From positions 992,001 to 1,056,000 of the forward strand of contig JAHRHY010000005.1 in the NCBI GenBank assembly GCA_019671135.1: a stretch of DNA of 64,000 bases, read 5' to 3'. The stretch comes from Linnemannia hyalina (Eukaryota > Mortierellomycota > Mortierellomycetes > Mortierellales > Mortierellaceae). Below the pieces are notes generated by a model. That model saw only the letters and a program-made list of their open reading frames with translations, searched no databases and had not been told where the DNA came from. Position 1 is the first letter of the stretch. Each line of letters begins with the position of its first letter. The position numbers were made by a program, and so were the translations under genes. Shown one piece after another: positions 23,485 through 37,439 of this stretch.

Positions 23485-25899
23485 ATGGTAGAGACATCAT
23501 CCATTATAGCACTACTGAAACGTCTGGACGCGGTGACGACAAAACTGGAAGACCAGGCCATGGCTGGTGCGTCAGCCGCAGACGTATCGTCGTCCCTGAC
23601 AGGAAGCGGAGGGGTTGTAGGCGCAGGAGGACCTCGACCTTCTCAGTCCTTGGCAGTGCCTCCCAGCGGTGTTAACGGTGGCAACAGCGGAGGAGTATCA
23701 CTGGGGGGCTCGCCAAGTATCAATGGCGTGTCGATAACAGCCAGCAACGTACCGGCGGTGGTCGATGGGTATGACGAGCTTGTGAATGGACCACTCAAGG
23801 TGTTTTCTGAGCTCAGTCATGCTATCGGAGGACTTGTCGAGGAGCAGGTAACCCATTCATGGCATTCTTCTCGGTCGTTGCTTATTTGTCGTTTACTGGA
23901 GAACACCATCTTGAGACTTTTTTCTTTCGTCTTCCGATAAAAAACAAAGGCAGACCATGTTGGCAAGCTGCTGGCAGCACAAAGAGAGATGATCATGATC
24001 GCAGCATCGAGTCACAAACCACCCATGACCTCGGACGTCTTCCGCCTCCTCCTCGAACCCACCCAACAAGAACTGACCCAAGTCTTGGAAATCCGTGAGA
24101 ACAATCGAAGCAATGCCTATGCCCCGCATTTGTCGACTCTGGCCGAGGGCATCCGATGCTTTGGCTGGGTGTCAATAGTAAGTGTGCTTGTGCGTTGTGT
24201 TTGTTTGTGTTCTGTCCTTGCCCCTTGATTTTTTTTTCTCATTGCTTTGCATGTTTGTTGTTGTCGCTCCGAGATATGACTGACCCTTGAATTCGCCATT
24301 TTTTATGCATCAATGATGGATGGGAGTAGGAATCGAAACCGACAACATACATTGGACAAGTCAAGGAGGCGGCACAGGGGCATGCAAGCAAAGTGATAAC
24401 CGAGTGGCAGGAAAAGTACGTTCTGATTGTCAAAGGGCTATTATAATTTTCAAGGGAGCACCTCTTTGTCATGAAAAAGAATAAGCACTATGTTCCAACC
24501 TGGTCGTTTCATTTCTTTTGCCGATAGGGACGAGAACCACGTTCATTGGGCGCATGAGTTTATTCGGTTGTTGACAGAGCTCCAGTCTTATGTCCGCAAG
24601 TACCATCCAGCAGGACTTGTTTGGAACCCAAAGGTAACAACAGCGTTCGGAAAAAAAGGGTTGGTGAGCATAGGACGATCTCAGAATACGAACCCCTGAT
24701 ATCCTATTGACATAATGAGTTTCCTCTCTTTTTCTCCCGTGGGGTTTTAGGGAACTCCACTGGATATCAACAGACTGACACGGACGGAAAGCAACACATT
24801 CACAGCAGGAGCAGACGGTACATCATCGTCGTCTTCGCCATTTCCTCCACAGCCACAGCTCGCACCTGCTATTTCTCAGGCTGCTGTTCCGTTGAGTTTG
24901 CTGCCGACCAGGGATGCCGACATGTCGGCCGTTTTCGCACAATTGAACCAAGGAGAGACCATCACTTCGCATCTGCGACCAGTCGACAATACTAGGGCGC
25001 CTCGTAGACCTTCAGGATCCGGTAAGTCTGACTTAGCTGAAATCCATAGCCGAAAAAAACGAATCAAGCACTATGGTTTATTACCAGCCGCTAACGCATT
25101 CCAATTGGAAACTAAATGTGTTTTTAGGCATCTCGAGGGCGGAGGGCAAATCTTTAAGCAAGGTACCAAGGATGGCGCTAGAGGGCAACAAATGGATTAT
25201 TGTAAGTCCATCCTTTTCATTCCAAACAAAAAAAGGATGTTGTGTTATTTCATGTGTATTCATTACATTTAATACTTGTCGGGTATATATATATATATAT
25301 ATATATGCATGTTTTCATGTACTCACATCGATCCGTTTCCGCCGCCTTTTCCATTCTTTATAATCGATCGAAAAAAACACACACAACAGGAGTACTTTGA
25401 GAACAACAACGACGTGGTCCTCGATGGTGCCGAGTTAGGTCAATCCGTGTACATCTTTGGCTGTCAAAACTCGACCATCCAGATCAAGACCAAGGTCACG
25501 ACGGTGGCGATGGATTCCTGTACAAAGACGGGGCTCTGTGTCGAATCCCTGATCACCTCGCTCGACGTCGTCAACTCCAAATCGGTTCAGCTCCAAATCC
25601 TAGGAAATGCACCGACGGTGAACTTGGATAAGGTCGATTCTTGTATGGTCTATTTGTCCAGAGAGTGCATGGACGCAACGGGGATTTTTACAACTAAAAC
25701 CAGCGATGTGAATGTCTTGACACCTGCTCCAGTACCTGAGCAGCAGCAGCAGCAGCAGCAGCAGCAAACTGCGGTTACGACGGCAGCAGGGACACTAACA
25801 ACAGAGTCTATTGAATATGTCGAGCGATCGGTCCCTGAGCAGCTGTTTACGAGGATGGTGGATGGCAAGATGGTCACTAGTATCGTCGTGCAAGGGTAA
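23485..25899 (+). CDS. CAP1: Adenylyl cyclase-associated protein (CAP/Srv2), 7 exons, 545 aa
   Basis: Exons 23485-23847, 23950-24177, 24330-24415, 24528-24633, 24751-25021, 25128-25201 and 25390-25899 join in phase to 545 aa. CAP links cAMP/Ras signalling to actin: the N-terminal part binds adenylyl cyclase and helps cofilin sever filaments, and the C-terminal part recharges actin monomers with ATP. The N-terminus shows the SSIIALLKRLDAVTTKLE coiled segment and then the helical-domain blocks PPMTSDVFRLLL, NNRSNAYAPHLS and YVRKYHPAGLVWNP. A Pro-rich linker (SPFPPQPQ) follows, and the beta-helical CARP domain covers residues about 370-520 with LEGNKWIIEYFE, VYIFGC and NVLTPAP. The start ATG heads the conserved coil. 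Odd: a run of about nine Gln from CAG codons at 25741-25764 interrupts the C-terminal domain. Intron 6 holds a (TA)n tract at 25284-25306. Confidence 0.95.
25284..25306. repeat. (TA)n microsatellite in CAP intron 6
   Basis: A 23-bp alternating TA run lying wholly inside the intron 25202-25389, so it does not affect the protein. Confidence 0.9.
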
Positions 25900-26400
25900 C
25901 AGAGCGGGATTAGTGCTGTAAAATACGATGCGCTAAAGCACTTTATTTTTTGAGCGTAATAAAGAAGAATGGGCTGCATTTATCAAGCGTCATGCTCAGA
26001 GATACATGGTATGCTACATACACATGAGAAAGTAGCCTTTTTTGTGGTGCTTTTTTAGCGCTGGTTTCTGCAAATTGGACGGAAAGGACGACTGACGCCA
26101 CGAAAGACTGAAAACAAACTCAGCATGCCATAAGTGAAGGTCTGACTTGCAGCATACTCATACTCGTGTTGTTTTCCGCCTGTTCACCTTTTTCTTTCTT
26201 CGCCTTCTTCTCTTCTTCTACTTCTTCTTCCTCTTCTCCTTCTTTGTCTCCACTGGTTTCCTACACACACACATCACTCTTCACTCCATTCCTGTTCTCC
26301 TTTATTATTACCTGTTCACTTCCCTCTCCACTACAACAACCATCGACCTTCATTCTCCCCAGTCCTCCTCCTCCCCTACACTTACTCCTTACACACAAAG
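25900..26400. other. Intergenic region between CAP and the KRE9-like gene
   Basis: About 500 bp. The first part is the CAP 3' UTR with AATAAAG near 25958. From 26165 on it is a C/T-rich tract that leads into the ATG at 26401 and looks like the leader of the next gene. Confidence 0.55.
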
Positions 26401-27432
26401 ATGAAGGGCACGTTCACGACCCCGGCGCTCTTCCTGCTCTCACTGCTGGTCCTAATCATCACTCCAACAGCAGTGCACGCCGGCCCTTACACACTCACGA
26501 CTCCAACATCCGCAACCCGCTGGACAGCCGGCCAACCCGGCTCCGTCACCCTCCTCTCCACCGACAAAGCCGGAGCGTCCACACAATCAACCGACAGACT
26601 CCTCACCATCACCCTCCGTGTCGGCAAGGGCGGTCTACTTGGGGGGTCTACCCAAGTCGCTGTTATCCGCGATGGGATTCAACTCTTGGTGCCCTTCAAG
26701 GGAACCGAGAAGCAGGTTAAGCTCGACGTGAGCGATTGGATGGTTCCTGCCGGTACGGCGGCGGGGGATAAGTATTTTGTGCAGATGGTTAGGAGGAAGG
26801 ATGGGTTCTTCGATATCCCGGATAAGGTCGAGAGCGCGTTCTTTCAGATTGTTGCGGCCCCTGTTACTCCTCCTCCTGTTACTCCTCCTCCAGGTATGTT
26901 TATTTTAATGGGATTGATATTAGCATACCTTGCTTGGTCCTCCTTACATTAGCATGTGTTTTGCGTTTGTTTTTGTGGACTATTCTGTTGTGGTTGCTCC
27001 AAATGAATATTGCAATAATTACTGTGTGGAGAAGCAGCACTAAACTCAAAAAACCCTATGTCCTGACCGATCGATTGTAAAAATCCCCCCCCTTTCTCAT
27101 TTCAACCCGTCTTAGCCAACACAACAGTCCCAACTCTCCCAACACCAACCCTCAACACCACAACAGTCCTCATCCCAACACCCACCCCAACCACCCCAAT
27201 TCCAACAACACCTACCCTCCCACCTGGTCAGACATGCGCCGATATCCAGGCCCAATGTGCCGCCAAGAACCTTACCTTCACCGATACCAATAGTACGGCT
27301 ATTTGCCAGTGCGGGGCGTTGTTGATTATGCCCGTTATTATTGGTAATGGTGCTAGTGCATTTGGTGGTAGTTTGATAATGGCGATTATGGGGCTGGGTT
27401 TGTCGGTTTTGATGAGCTCCACTTTGTTGTAG
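26401..27432 (+). CDS. KRE9/KNH1-like secreted, GPI-anchored wall protein, 2 exons, 269 aa
   Basis: Exons 26401-26893 and 27116-27432 join in phase to 269 aa. A signal peptide (hydrophobic 9-24, cut after a VHA motif) is followed by an Ig-like domain near residues 30-155 with the start TLTTPTSATRWTAGQPGSV and the pattern YFVQMVR, which fits the Kre9/Knh1 Ser-Thr-rich family. Such proteins sit at the fungal surface and support beta-glucan assembly; a direct role here is not shown. The linker after about 158 is Pro/Thr-rich. A short Cys segment (TCADIQAQC, ICQCG) follows, then a hydrophobic tail ending STLL, which suggests a GPI anchor. The intron falls between the Ig-like domain and the linker. 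Domain identity is probable, not certain. Confidence 0.83.
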
Positions 27433-27982
27433 CTCTAGATAAAGAAAATATAGAAAACGACTCCACGCATGTAGTGTATATAAAGGCAATCTTAGAACAG
27501 AAGGTTAAAAGAATGGATAGACTGTGTGGTTTGGTGGGACTGCACGATGATGCTTTTTTTTTTTTTGAAACAGGGGGTCAAGCAGAAAAAAAAACTCTGT
27601 CCTTGGGGAGGTCAAGTTGGCTAAAAAGCGGGAGATTGACTCACTTTGTCGTTCAGGCCCTTTTGGGCGGTAACATTATCAATCCCCTGTCCTTCGCTCG
27701 CTTTTTTGCACTACCCCTGTTCCTTCAGTGTCTGAGCTTCCTCCATCATCCCTCCATCTCTGTCTCATGTAAACAAAGAAAGCAAAACAAAAAAACAAAG
27801 AAAAAAAACGAACGTGCGCTTTAGCGAAAAAGCTTTTTACAGAACCAAGGGGTCAAGGAAAGAAAAGGAAGGATAGTGAAGATATAAAGGGAAAAATAAA
27901 AATACACATGCTTTTTTGCTTTTATTTGTTTTTGTGGTTGCTTTGGTTGCTTTTTGTTGTGGTTGAATGGGCTTGTTTGTTT
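27433..27982. other. 3' intergenic region between convergent genes
   Basis: About 550 bp between the KRE9-like gene (+) and the zinc-finger gene (-). AT-rich with A- and T-runs (27555-27566, 27780-27808). No gene seen. Confidence 0.55.
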
Positions 27983-29340
27983 TCAGGGGGAGGTGATCAT
28001 TCTTCCGTTGAATTGGTTGCTGTTACTGCTATCACTACTGCTACCGTCGTTCGTCTTCTCGGCGAGGGAGCGGTACCAATCACGTTCTTGTCGGAGCTGT
28101 TGAATCTCGATCATTGCGTCACAGCAGTGTCCTGTTCCGTCGTGTTCGTGGGTGGGGGCAGGGTGAGGGTGACGGTGGTCGTGTGGGAATGTGGACGAGG
28201 TTGACAAAGGATGTTGTGGTTGCTGGTGGAGATGTTGCTGGTGGTGCTGCTGTTGTTTTTGATGAAGATGCTGGAGGTGTTGTTGCTGGAGGTTTTGATG
28301 CAGTTGCTGAGGGTGGTGAAGATGTGAGGATGGGTAGGAGTGGATATGCGAGAGGGATTGGGAATGAGGGCGATGCGAGAAATAAGCTGGTCGCTGTTGC
28401 GATTGAGCTGTAGGAGGCGAGTGACGGCCAACTGAGGAGCTTTGTCCAGGCTGGTCGTTTAGAATAGTCGCCAAGGAGGTGGCTGGATGACGCTCCATCT
28501 CTCGATGTTGTTGGTATTGTTGTTGTTGTTGGTGCTGATGGTTGTGGCGATGGCCGTCCTCGTTGTGGGGAGTGGGTTGGTCGTGGCGGTGGGATGACGA
28601 TGAGGACGAAGAGGATCGAAAGGAGGGGAAGGTAGATGATTCTGATCGCGCATGGGTCGCCCTGGGTTCTTGCTGTTGTGGGGCTCTCCGATCAGGAGTC
28701 GCATTGTTGTTGCTGGTGGGGGTTGTTGCGCCGTCGGGGTACTCGAATCCTTTGGGGTATGACCACATGTTGGTTGGACTTGACATGGACGAAGGGGAAA
28801 TCGACGAGGGTGATGGCGACTGTTCAGGCGAGAGGGAAGGTGACAATGTGGACCTTGACGATAATGATGGATGGCTGTCACGACGCGGCCGAGGTTGTTG
28901 AACTCGTTTGAAGACAGCGAGAGAGTACTGTGGATGTGGTTCGTTGTTGTGGATGTTGTTGTTGTGGAGGCGAGCATGTAGGTGTTGTGGATGTGGATGT
29001 GCCATCGGAGACGAGAGCGGGTGTGTGGGGGTACGGTCAAAGACCGGGCTGTCGTCCATGATCATATCCGACGGCAGCAGCTTCCCGACGCTCGGCTGAG
29101 TGAGAGATCGTTTGTGGACACCGACCCAGGGCAAGAACTCCTTTCGCCAGCGATGGTGGTCAGGCGACGAGAGGATGGGAGATGTTCCTCGGCGGGCCAT
29201 GTATGTATCCCCATCCATATCAGGACGCTCTGTTGTCTGTGTCTGTGTGTGTGGAGTAAAGGGACCACCAACAGCAGCACTACTACCAAACCCAGCTGCA
29301 GCTGCAGAAGATGCAGGGGACGATGACGAGTGTTGGTATG

Positions 29341-29374
<34 letters not shown>

Positions 29375-30199
29375 TGGTTGTGGATAGTTGTGGTGAGAGT
29401 GGCGGAACGGGGGAAGGAGGTGGTCTTGCGGACTAGGTGTGGTTGGTGTTCTCTGCTCAACAGAATCCTCCAATTCGCCACCGAGGTCTACTCGCGAGGT
29501 CGACCCATGCACATGAGGGAGCGAAAGACTCCTCTGGTGGGATTTGCCTGCTCCCCGGGACATCCCCATCGCCAACCCCGGCTGGTATGTCCATTCCGAG
29601 CAGTGAACATTTGACTCTGCACTCAGGTGTCTCTTCAGCGCATCCAGACGCGCAAAAGTTCTCCCGCACTGTTGCATCAGAGGAGACAGAGTTAGAGAGA
29701 GTTAAAGAGGGAAGGAAGGAAGAAGGAAAGGAAAAGAAAAACACATGAAAGGCCATGTTAGTAAATGAGTTTTGTTCACTTTCCTCTTTTCAACTATCAA
29801 ATACATCATCAAGAGCTTACATTGTTGCAGCAGTATGGCCTCTCTCCGGTATGAAGTCGTTCATGGCGCTTCAAGTCATGAAGGCGCCGAAAGTACAATT
29901 GGCATGCCTATATCCCAAGCATGAACAAAGCGTCCATTAGAAAGACAACACACAAACAAACAACAAACACAAACAAACAAATAAACAAGTGTCACAATGT
30001 TAGTGAGCAAGAAGGAGGTGGTTATCGAAGAAAAAAATTAGGGCACGAAAGGTAAGAGGGAGAGAAGTTGCACCAGCGAGCGAGGAAAAAAAAGAAAAAC
30101 GTTGCTTACAGTGCATTCAAAAGGTTTGTCGCTTGAGGGAAAGCTCTGTGCTTTGTATGAGAGCTTTGGCTTGTGCTTTGGGGTGGTGGCCATGGACAT
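27983..30199 (-). CDS. C2H2 zinc-finger transcription factor with Gln/His/Ser-rich tail, 3 exons, 620 aa
   Basis: Minus-strand exons 30199-30110, 29907-29821 and 29668-27983 join in phase to 620 aa. The first finger spans the joint of exons 1 and 2: FECT|ACQLYF...LHDLKRHERLH, with spacing C-x2-C-x12-H-x3-H. The linker is TGERPY. The second begins in exon 2 (CCNN) and continues in exon 3 with CGRTFARLDALKRH, then a longer spacing to a final His or Cys. So two small exons carry most of the DNA-binding domain, at residues 28-80. The remaining 540 residues are Gln-, His-, Ser- and Pro-rich with several polyQ and QH runs, typical of a disordered activation or scaffold region. The start could be either of two in-frame ATGs at 30199 or 30193. 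Targets unknown. Confidence 0.87.
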
Positions 30200-31467
30200 G
30201 ATTGAAGAGTTGCGTTGTTCGTGAAGGTAGGAAGTTCGTTCCGTTGGAAGAGAAAGAGAGAGTGGCGAAGGTGAAATGTTTTGTCGAAGGGAAACAAAAA
30301 GAAGGCAAGAAAGGGCAGGGATGCACGGAGGTGAAGAGAAGAAAAAGGAAAGAGGAGAGGGAGGAAAAAAAAGAGACAGACGAGAGGAAGGGTGTGCAAC
30401 GTCAAAATAAAATATATGTACTTTTTTGGATAGATAGAGATAAAGAGGAAACGTTGTGCAGGATAGGTGAGACGAGGGCAGCGATGTGAACGTAGGCAGG
30501 GGTGGATGAAGGGAAATGAATGAGACTGTGGGAGATACGTAGTTAGAGGAGTGATGGGACGAAGAAGAGAGAGAGAGACAGAGAAGAGAAGAGAAAGAGG
30601 AGTAGGAGGAAGGAAGGAGTAAAAGGAGAAGGATGAAGCGAATCGAGAAAATAAAGGATGAACAAAAAGAAGAGAAGGAAAAAGAAAAAAGAAAAAAAGA
30701 AAGAGGAAGAAGAAGAAGAAAAAAGAAAAGAGAAGGATGATGATACAGTTGTTAAAACAGTAACAAGATGTGCACACAAAAAAACTATCTACAGTGACAA
30801 GTGAAAGAGTGCTAGGGTTTCTTTTACTGCGCTCACTCTGATGTTTTCTGTCTTCTTTTCTTTTTGAATCGAGTAGTAAGAAGTAGGCGGGGCGGGAGAC
30901 GAGAGCAAGAAGAGACGGAAGATGGCGATAGATTGTCGGCTCTCTTTTTTTCTTTGTGTGTGGCGGTAACGGGGAAAGAGAGCGAGAGCAAGATTCAGTT
31001 CAGTGGGGAAAGTAACAGAGACAAAGGGAGACAGAAGAGGCAGGACGCAGGAGGACGGAGGTGGTTTTCGTCGAAGGAAATAAAACAAAGCGAAACGAAG
31101 ATGTAATAATGGGCGGTGGCAAAAAAGATTTCAGGGTGAAAGTATGGTTGTTGATTGCCAATGGTGGGGTAATATCAAATGGGATTTTCGTGATTTCAGT
31201 GGTTAGTTTCTTTGAGACGGATAAGCTATGAAATGAAACGCAAGGTGAATGAATCGCTTTTGATGATCTACGGATAAAATGCAACTAGAAGACAAGCCAG
31301 AAAGAGATAGAAAGCGAGAAGATGCAGAAGAGAGAAATGAACGTCGGAGGTAATGGTTACAAAGCAAAGAAGGGGAGGAGAAAAAATGAAAAGGGAAAGA
31401 TCGTCGACGCGTTCTTACTTTTTATATATACGTGATCAATGCTTGCCCTCGAATATCAACCATCGTC

Positions 31468-31508
31468 CATTCATTCATTCATTCGTTCATTCATTCGTTC
31501 GTTCGTTC
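31468..31508. repeat. Tetranucleotide repeat (CATT/CGTT)n
   Basis: About ten 4-bp units alternating CATT and CGTT. Confidence 0.85.
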
Positions 31509-31679
31509 TTTTCTCCGTCTTCCTTCCCTATGTTCTCTTCTTTCCTTCGAATAAAACAAATCAACAAACAAAATCATATAAACAAATACTTCGAGTTTGC
31601 CTTCAGGACAATTGGGAAGGTGGATTGTGTACTGTATGATGATTTGCGGTCCAAACTACAATGAAGGACGAGGGTCAAG

Positions 31680-31684
<5 letters not shown>

Positions 31685-31715
<31 letters not shown>
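31685..31715. repeat. Poly-T run, 31 nt
   Basis: The longest homopolymer in the window. It could equally be a poly-A tail on the minus strand, but no retroposed gene lies next to it. Length is also where assembly error is most likely. Confidence 0.85.
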
Positions 31716-31717
<2 letters not shown>

Positions 31718-33587
31718 AGGGGCTCGAAGGAGGGACAGGGGTAGGTAGGGATTAGAAAACAAGGAGGAGGATCAAGAGAAAGGACGAACAAAAAAATCAT
31801 CACCAACAATATCCAGAGAGCCGAGATGCACATGGGCATTACACCATCAACAATAGCACTTTCACACACAGACTGGATCGAACACATACACCACATTAAA
31901 AACAAATAGAAAAAAGACCACCATTAAAACCTCCTTTTTTTTGCTGACAGCATTACACATCACACAGTTCACACAGTCCACATCCACATCGTCCTTCATC
32001 CTTCATAGAGCAAGACACGTACCACTCCAGCAGGATTTGTTTCCTTTTTTTTCTACATAATTTTGTTGTGGATAATGAATTCCCTATTCTATCCTCCTTT
32101 TTTTTGATTGTATTATTGGATTCGTTGAGAACAGGAAAGTTGCAAGAGAAAAAAAAAGCCCTCTATCTTCCTCTTCCTCACCCCCTTGTTGTATATGCTA
32201 TGGTCATATTTTACCTCACACATCGCTTTTGTCACCAGTGGCCACACTGGTCCCATTTTGTTATGTTGGTCTATCGTTGGTTCTCAATAGAACCCGGTGT
32301 TGTACACCGCACGCTCGCACACCCTTCCAACTCTAGTATTATGTAAACTCGGGAATCAGAATATTATAGTTCACAAATCACAAAGAGTGAGAAGGTAGAG
32401 AAAAGAGGGAGGGAGACAAAGGGTTTAGGGGAATACAAGGGAGGTGGTAGGTGAAGTATGATCTGGATGCTTCGTGGTTTTTTGCATGATATTCACACCG
32501 TTCCTACTCTCTATCCTATCGCATGCCATCGGAGAAAAACATAAATCAATGTATAAGTGAGCGGAAAAGTATAGTACATAGACTGTTTGTTTCGTCTGTG
32601 TAAGATAGAGTGAATGTTTGAGAGAGAATAGCAGGAAAGAGAAACGTCAACTCCAAGGTCCATAAGACAAGTAAGAAAAAAAAAGCGACCACATCCGTCA
32701 AAAAAGAAAAGAGCCAAAGGAAACGAAAACTCTTGCGAGTTGCATTATCGATTCACCAACTTCGAGGCTTTGACCCTTGATCTTGGCTGCAAAAAAAGAT
32801 ACAATACGCTTTTTTACCCAGTCAATCCATCTGTGTATCTATCGGGATTGTCTATTTTCGTCCTTGTACATAGTCGTCCGGCTCTTTGTGTGTGCTCTTT
32901 TTCGCATTGAACCCTTATTGTATGCATAGTCAATTGCCCCTCCATTTTTGTTTTCAAGACTCTCCTTTTCTGTGCGACATGAAAGTTAGTGGTTTGTTGC
33001 AGGGCATGAGGGAAGGGAAGGAGAGGAGAGCAAACTGGTTAGTTCTTGAGAGATGATATAATAAACAGAATACACATGTGGGGTTATGTTGAAATTTACC
33101 GCCAAGGGCATGATGTTTTTTTGTTCCCTTCTCTTTTGGTTGCCTATCATGTTTCCTAAGGGAGAAGAAAACCACATCAAGAAAAAAATACCACCAACCT
33201 ATCCGACCATGACCACCACGAGCAGATGGATATTTGTCCATTACGTCGGAGCGAGGGGGAGCATGAAGTTGCATGTACGAAGAAAAAAAAAGAGGGGCCG
33301 CTCTTCCTATGAAATGCATCATCGCTCCCTTTCTTTGTCCTTTGCGCGCGCTGACTACAATGTTCAATTTTTTTTCCGGATAAATGGTGGCGTTCCATTT
33401 TGGTGGCGCAACATCTTTTTTTTAAAAGTTGACGGAGTGGTAGTGACTGGAATCGCATGGTCTGCCTTCCCTTGGATTCTTCCCTGGCCCTTTTAGTGTC
33501 AAAGACCTGTCTCTCCTTGACGCTCTTTTCTTCTTTTTCACCACTACTCCTCACATACCCCCTCTCCACCACTCACAGCCAACCACC

Positions 33588-35518
<1,931 letters not shown>

Positions 35519-35993
35519 GCACCTGGTTTTTTGTCTTTTATCATCAACAACAACAACAAACAAGCCAAAGTAGATAAACAAAGAGGCGAAAGATTATTAA
35601 ATAAATTCAAAGTACATACACAAAAAAATATGAATGCACAATACGTACCGTCGTCTTTTTTCATGGGTCAGCATGAACACTCATCATGCCATGCAAAGGC
35701 AAAGCAAAGGAAAGCATTCCTCACCATCATACATTTTTTTTGTTTACTCTAGTGAGATCGGCGTGCAGAGTGTGGTTGGTATTTTTTGTTTCTTTCCCTC
35801 TTTTTTTACCTTCATTCAATCCATCTCTTTTGTTGGCTTTTTTTCTCTCTCCCTTCCCCTTTCTAACCCCCTTACATGCACACACATACGTCGAGAAAAA
35901 ACATCAACAACAAAAAATATACTGTTCTAAACGCTGTCTGCTAAAAGAAAGTCAGATTTCTAGCACCCAATAGCACCCCCCCCCCAAGACTAC
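35519..35993. other. 3' intergenic region between convergent genes
   Basis: Between Rab11 (+) and the LYC1-like gene (-). Contains CAACAACAACAA at 35545, T-rich tracts and a C9 run near 35978. No gene seen. Confidence 0.55.
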
Positions 35994-37439
35994 CTAGCAC
36001 CAAGAATACTTCTGGTTAAGAACCCACTCGAGTTCCTCGGGCTGATGCCCAGGATACACTGTATTCAAAAGCCCCAAACTCGGGATCGAGTCCTTCCTGG
36101 TCTCAACCTTCAACCCGAGCAAACTTGCGAGAGCTTCATCCCCGTTCCAGAAGACGACTTTTGAGAGACCCCATTTCTTGGCTTCATCTTTTGCGGCTTG
36201 CGCGAATGCTAATGCGATCGCGTCCGTGTCTTCTTCTGGAGAGGATGATGGGTCAAGACGCCAGCGGAGGATGAAGAGGTTGTCGTCTGTGAAATCGTGG
36301 TGCCAGAGGACGAATTGAGTTTTGGAACCTGGGACGCGGATGCCGAATTTGAGGTCGGTTTGGATGAGGAGGGCCGAGTGGTTCTGGGAGAAGATGACGG
36401 AGGCGTTGAAGTACGATCGGGCAAAGAGCCATTGGATTGCGCGGATCTCGGGTGTCACTGCCACGATTGTCTTTGTCTTTTTATCATTGTTGGTTTTGAC
36501 GGTGGCGAGGCGGGTTTCGAGGTCTTGTCGAACGAGGAGCGCGTCCTGTGTGATGAGTTCCTGGAGCTGTGTGTCCGTAGCCACGGATTCCAAGGTGACT
36601 GGTTTAACAGATCCGCGGGTGCGTGCCATGGGTGGGGTTGGGAGGGTCATGGTGGTTGGGATGAGGATCTGGGTGCAAGTTCGGGGAGTCCATCCAAAAT
36701 CGCCATAGAAATCTGGTCCCAGGTCTGAGTAGAGGAAGGTGAATGCGATCTTTTGGGACTCCATTTCTTCCCACAGCAGTCTATAGTGGGGATAGTGGTG
36801 CATGGTGAGATAATCAGATTTTAACCTTTTTGATTTAGGCTCGTGAACGAGCGACAACAAAGAACCAAAGAGCAGGTGCATCAAAAACGGGGAAGCACTC
36901 AGAAAAAAGAAATGGGGACCTTACTTCATCATGAGATGGCCGTAGCCGTGGTGGCGGTACTTGGACGGAACATACACAGACGCAACACTCATACAACTCA
37001 CATCCTTCACACCTTCCCCGCCATCCTCAGTCCTCGCAACCAGTCCAGGCCGCTCATACGTCTCCAGCGCGCCCAGAATGCGCTCCAAGTTCTCCTTCGA
37101 TCCATCGTCCTCCACAAACGACCCTTTCACACCTCCCTCTCCAACCGCCCCACGATAAGGCTCCGTAACGTCCGCGCCGGGTTTAGGAACAAGGACCCAA
37201 GTAATCAGTCGCCCCTCGGAGGAGAACGCAGTCGCGGCAAGGTGGCGTTCACGGGCATGATACTTGTCCTCGGGGACGCCCTTGGCCCATTCTTCCATGT
37301 TGTTGGTCCATGTCTTTTGGATGATTTCTGGGACGGTCGTCGGGAGGAGAATTAGGTCTGAGAGGGCGTAGGGTGCTGGACCACGGACTGGCCTCAACGC
37401 TGGGGTCTTGGTGGTGGTTGGATTGGTGGCTTCGGTCAT
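35994..37439 (-). CDS. LYC1-like GNAT acetyltransferase, 2 exons, about 448 aa
   Basis: Minus-strand exons 37439-36925 and 36825-35994 give 448 aa. The N-terminal half shows a GNAT fold with the acetyl-CoA loop in SVYVPSKYRHHGYGHLMM, and downstream FLYSDLGPDFYGDFGW and a long C-terminal domain. This arrangement resembles fungal LYC1, a lysine N6-acetyltransferase of lysine catabolism; the substrate here is inferred by resemblance only. The splice site is uncertain: the donor at 36924 is fixed by a stop just behind it, but the acceptor could be 36826 (99-bp intron, preceded by CCTAAAT as a possible branch site) or 36898 (27-bp intron, adding 24 residues, 472 aa). I prefer the 99-bp version because 27 bp is below known working lengths in fungi. 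A (GA)n run sits just upstream of the start. Confidence 0.82.

Larger units (their letters stand above)
30200..33587. other. 3.4-kb gene-poor region between divergent genes
   Basis: Separates the zinc-finger gene (-) from the Rab11 gene (+). The part next to the zinc-finger gene (30200-31300) is a long purine-rich, GAA/GGA-dominated plus strand, i.e. a pyrimidine-rich leader. A CATT/CGTT repeat lies at 31468-31508 and a 31-T run at 31685-31715. Open frames such as 32954-33367 and 33086-33496 oppose each other and have no family match. No RNA gene recognised. Confidence 0.5.

Noticed and set aside
31685..31715. Poly-T run as the poly-A tail of a minus-strand retrotransposed gene
   Set aside because: No gene-like sequence or target duplication lies beside it.
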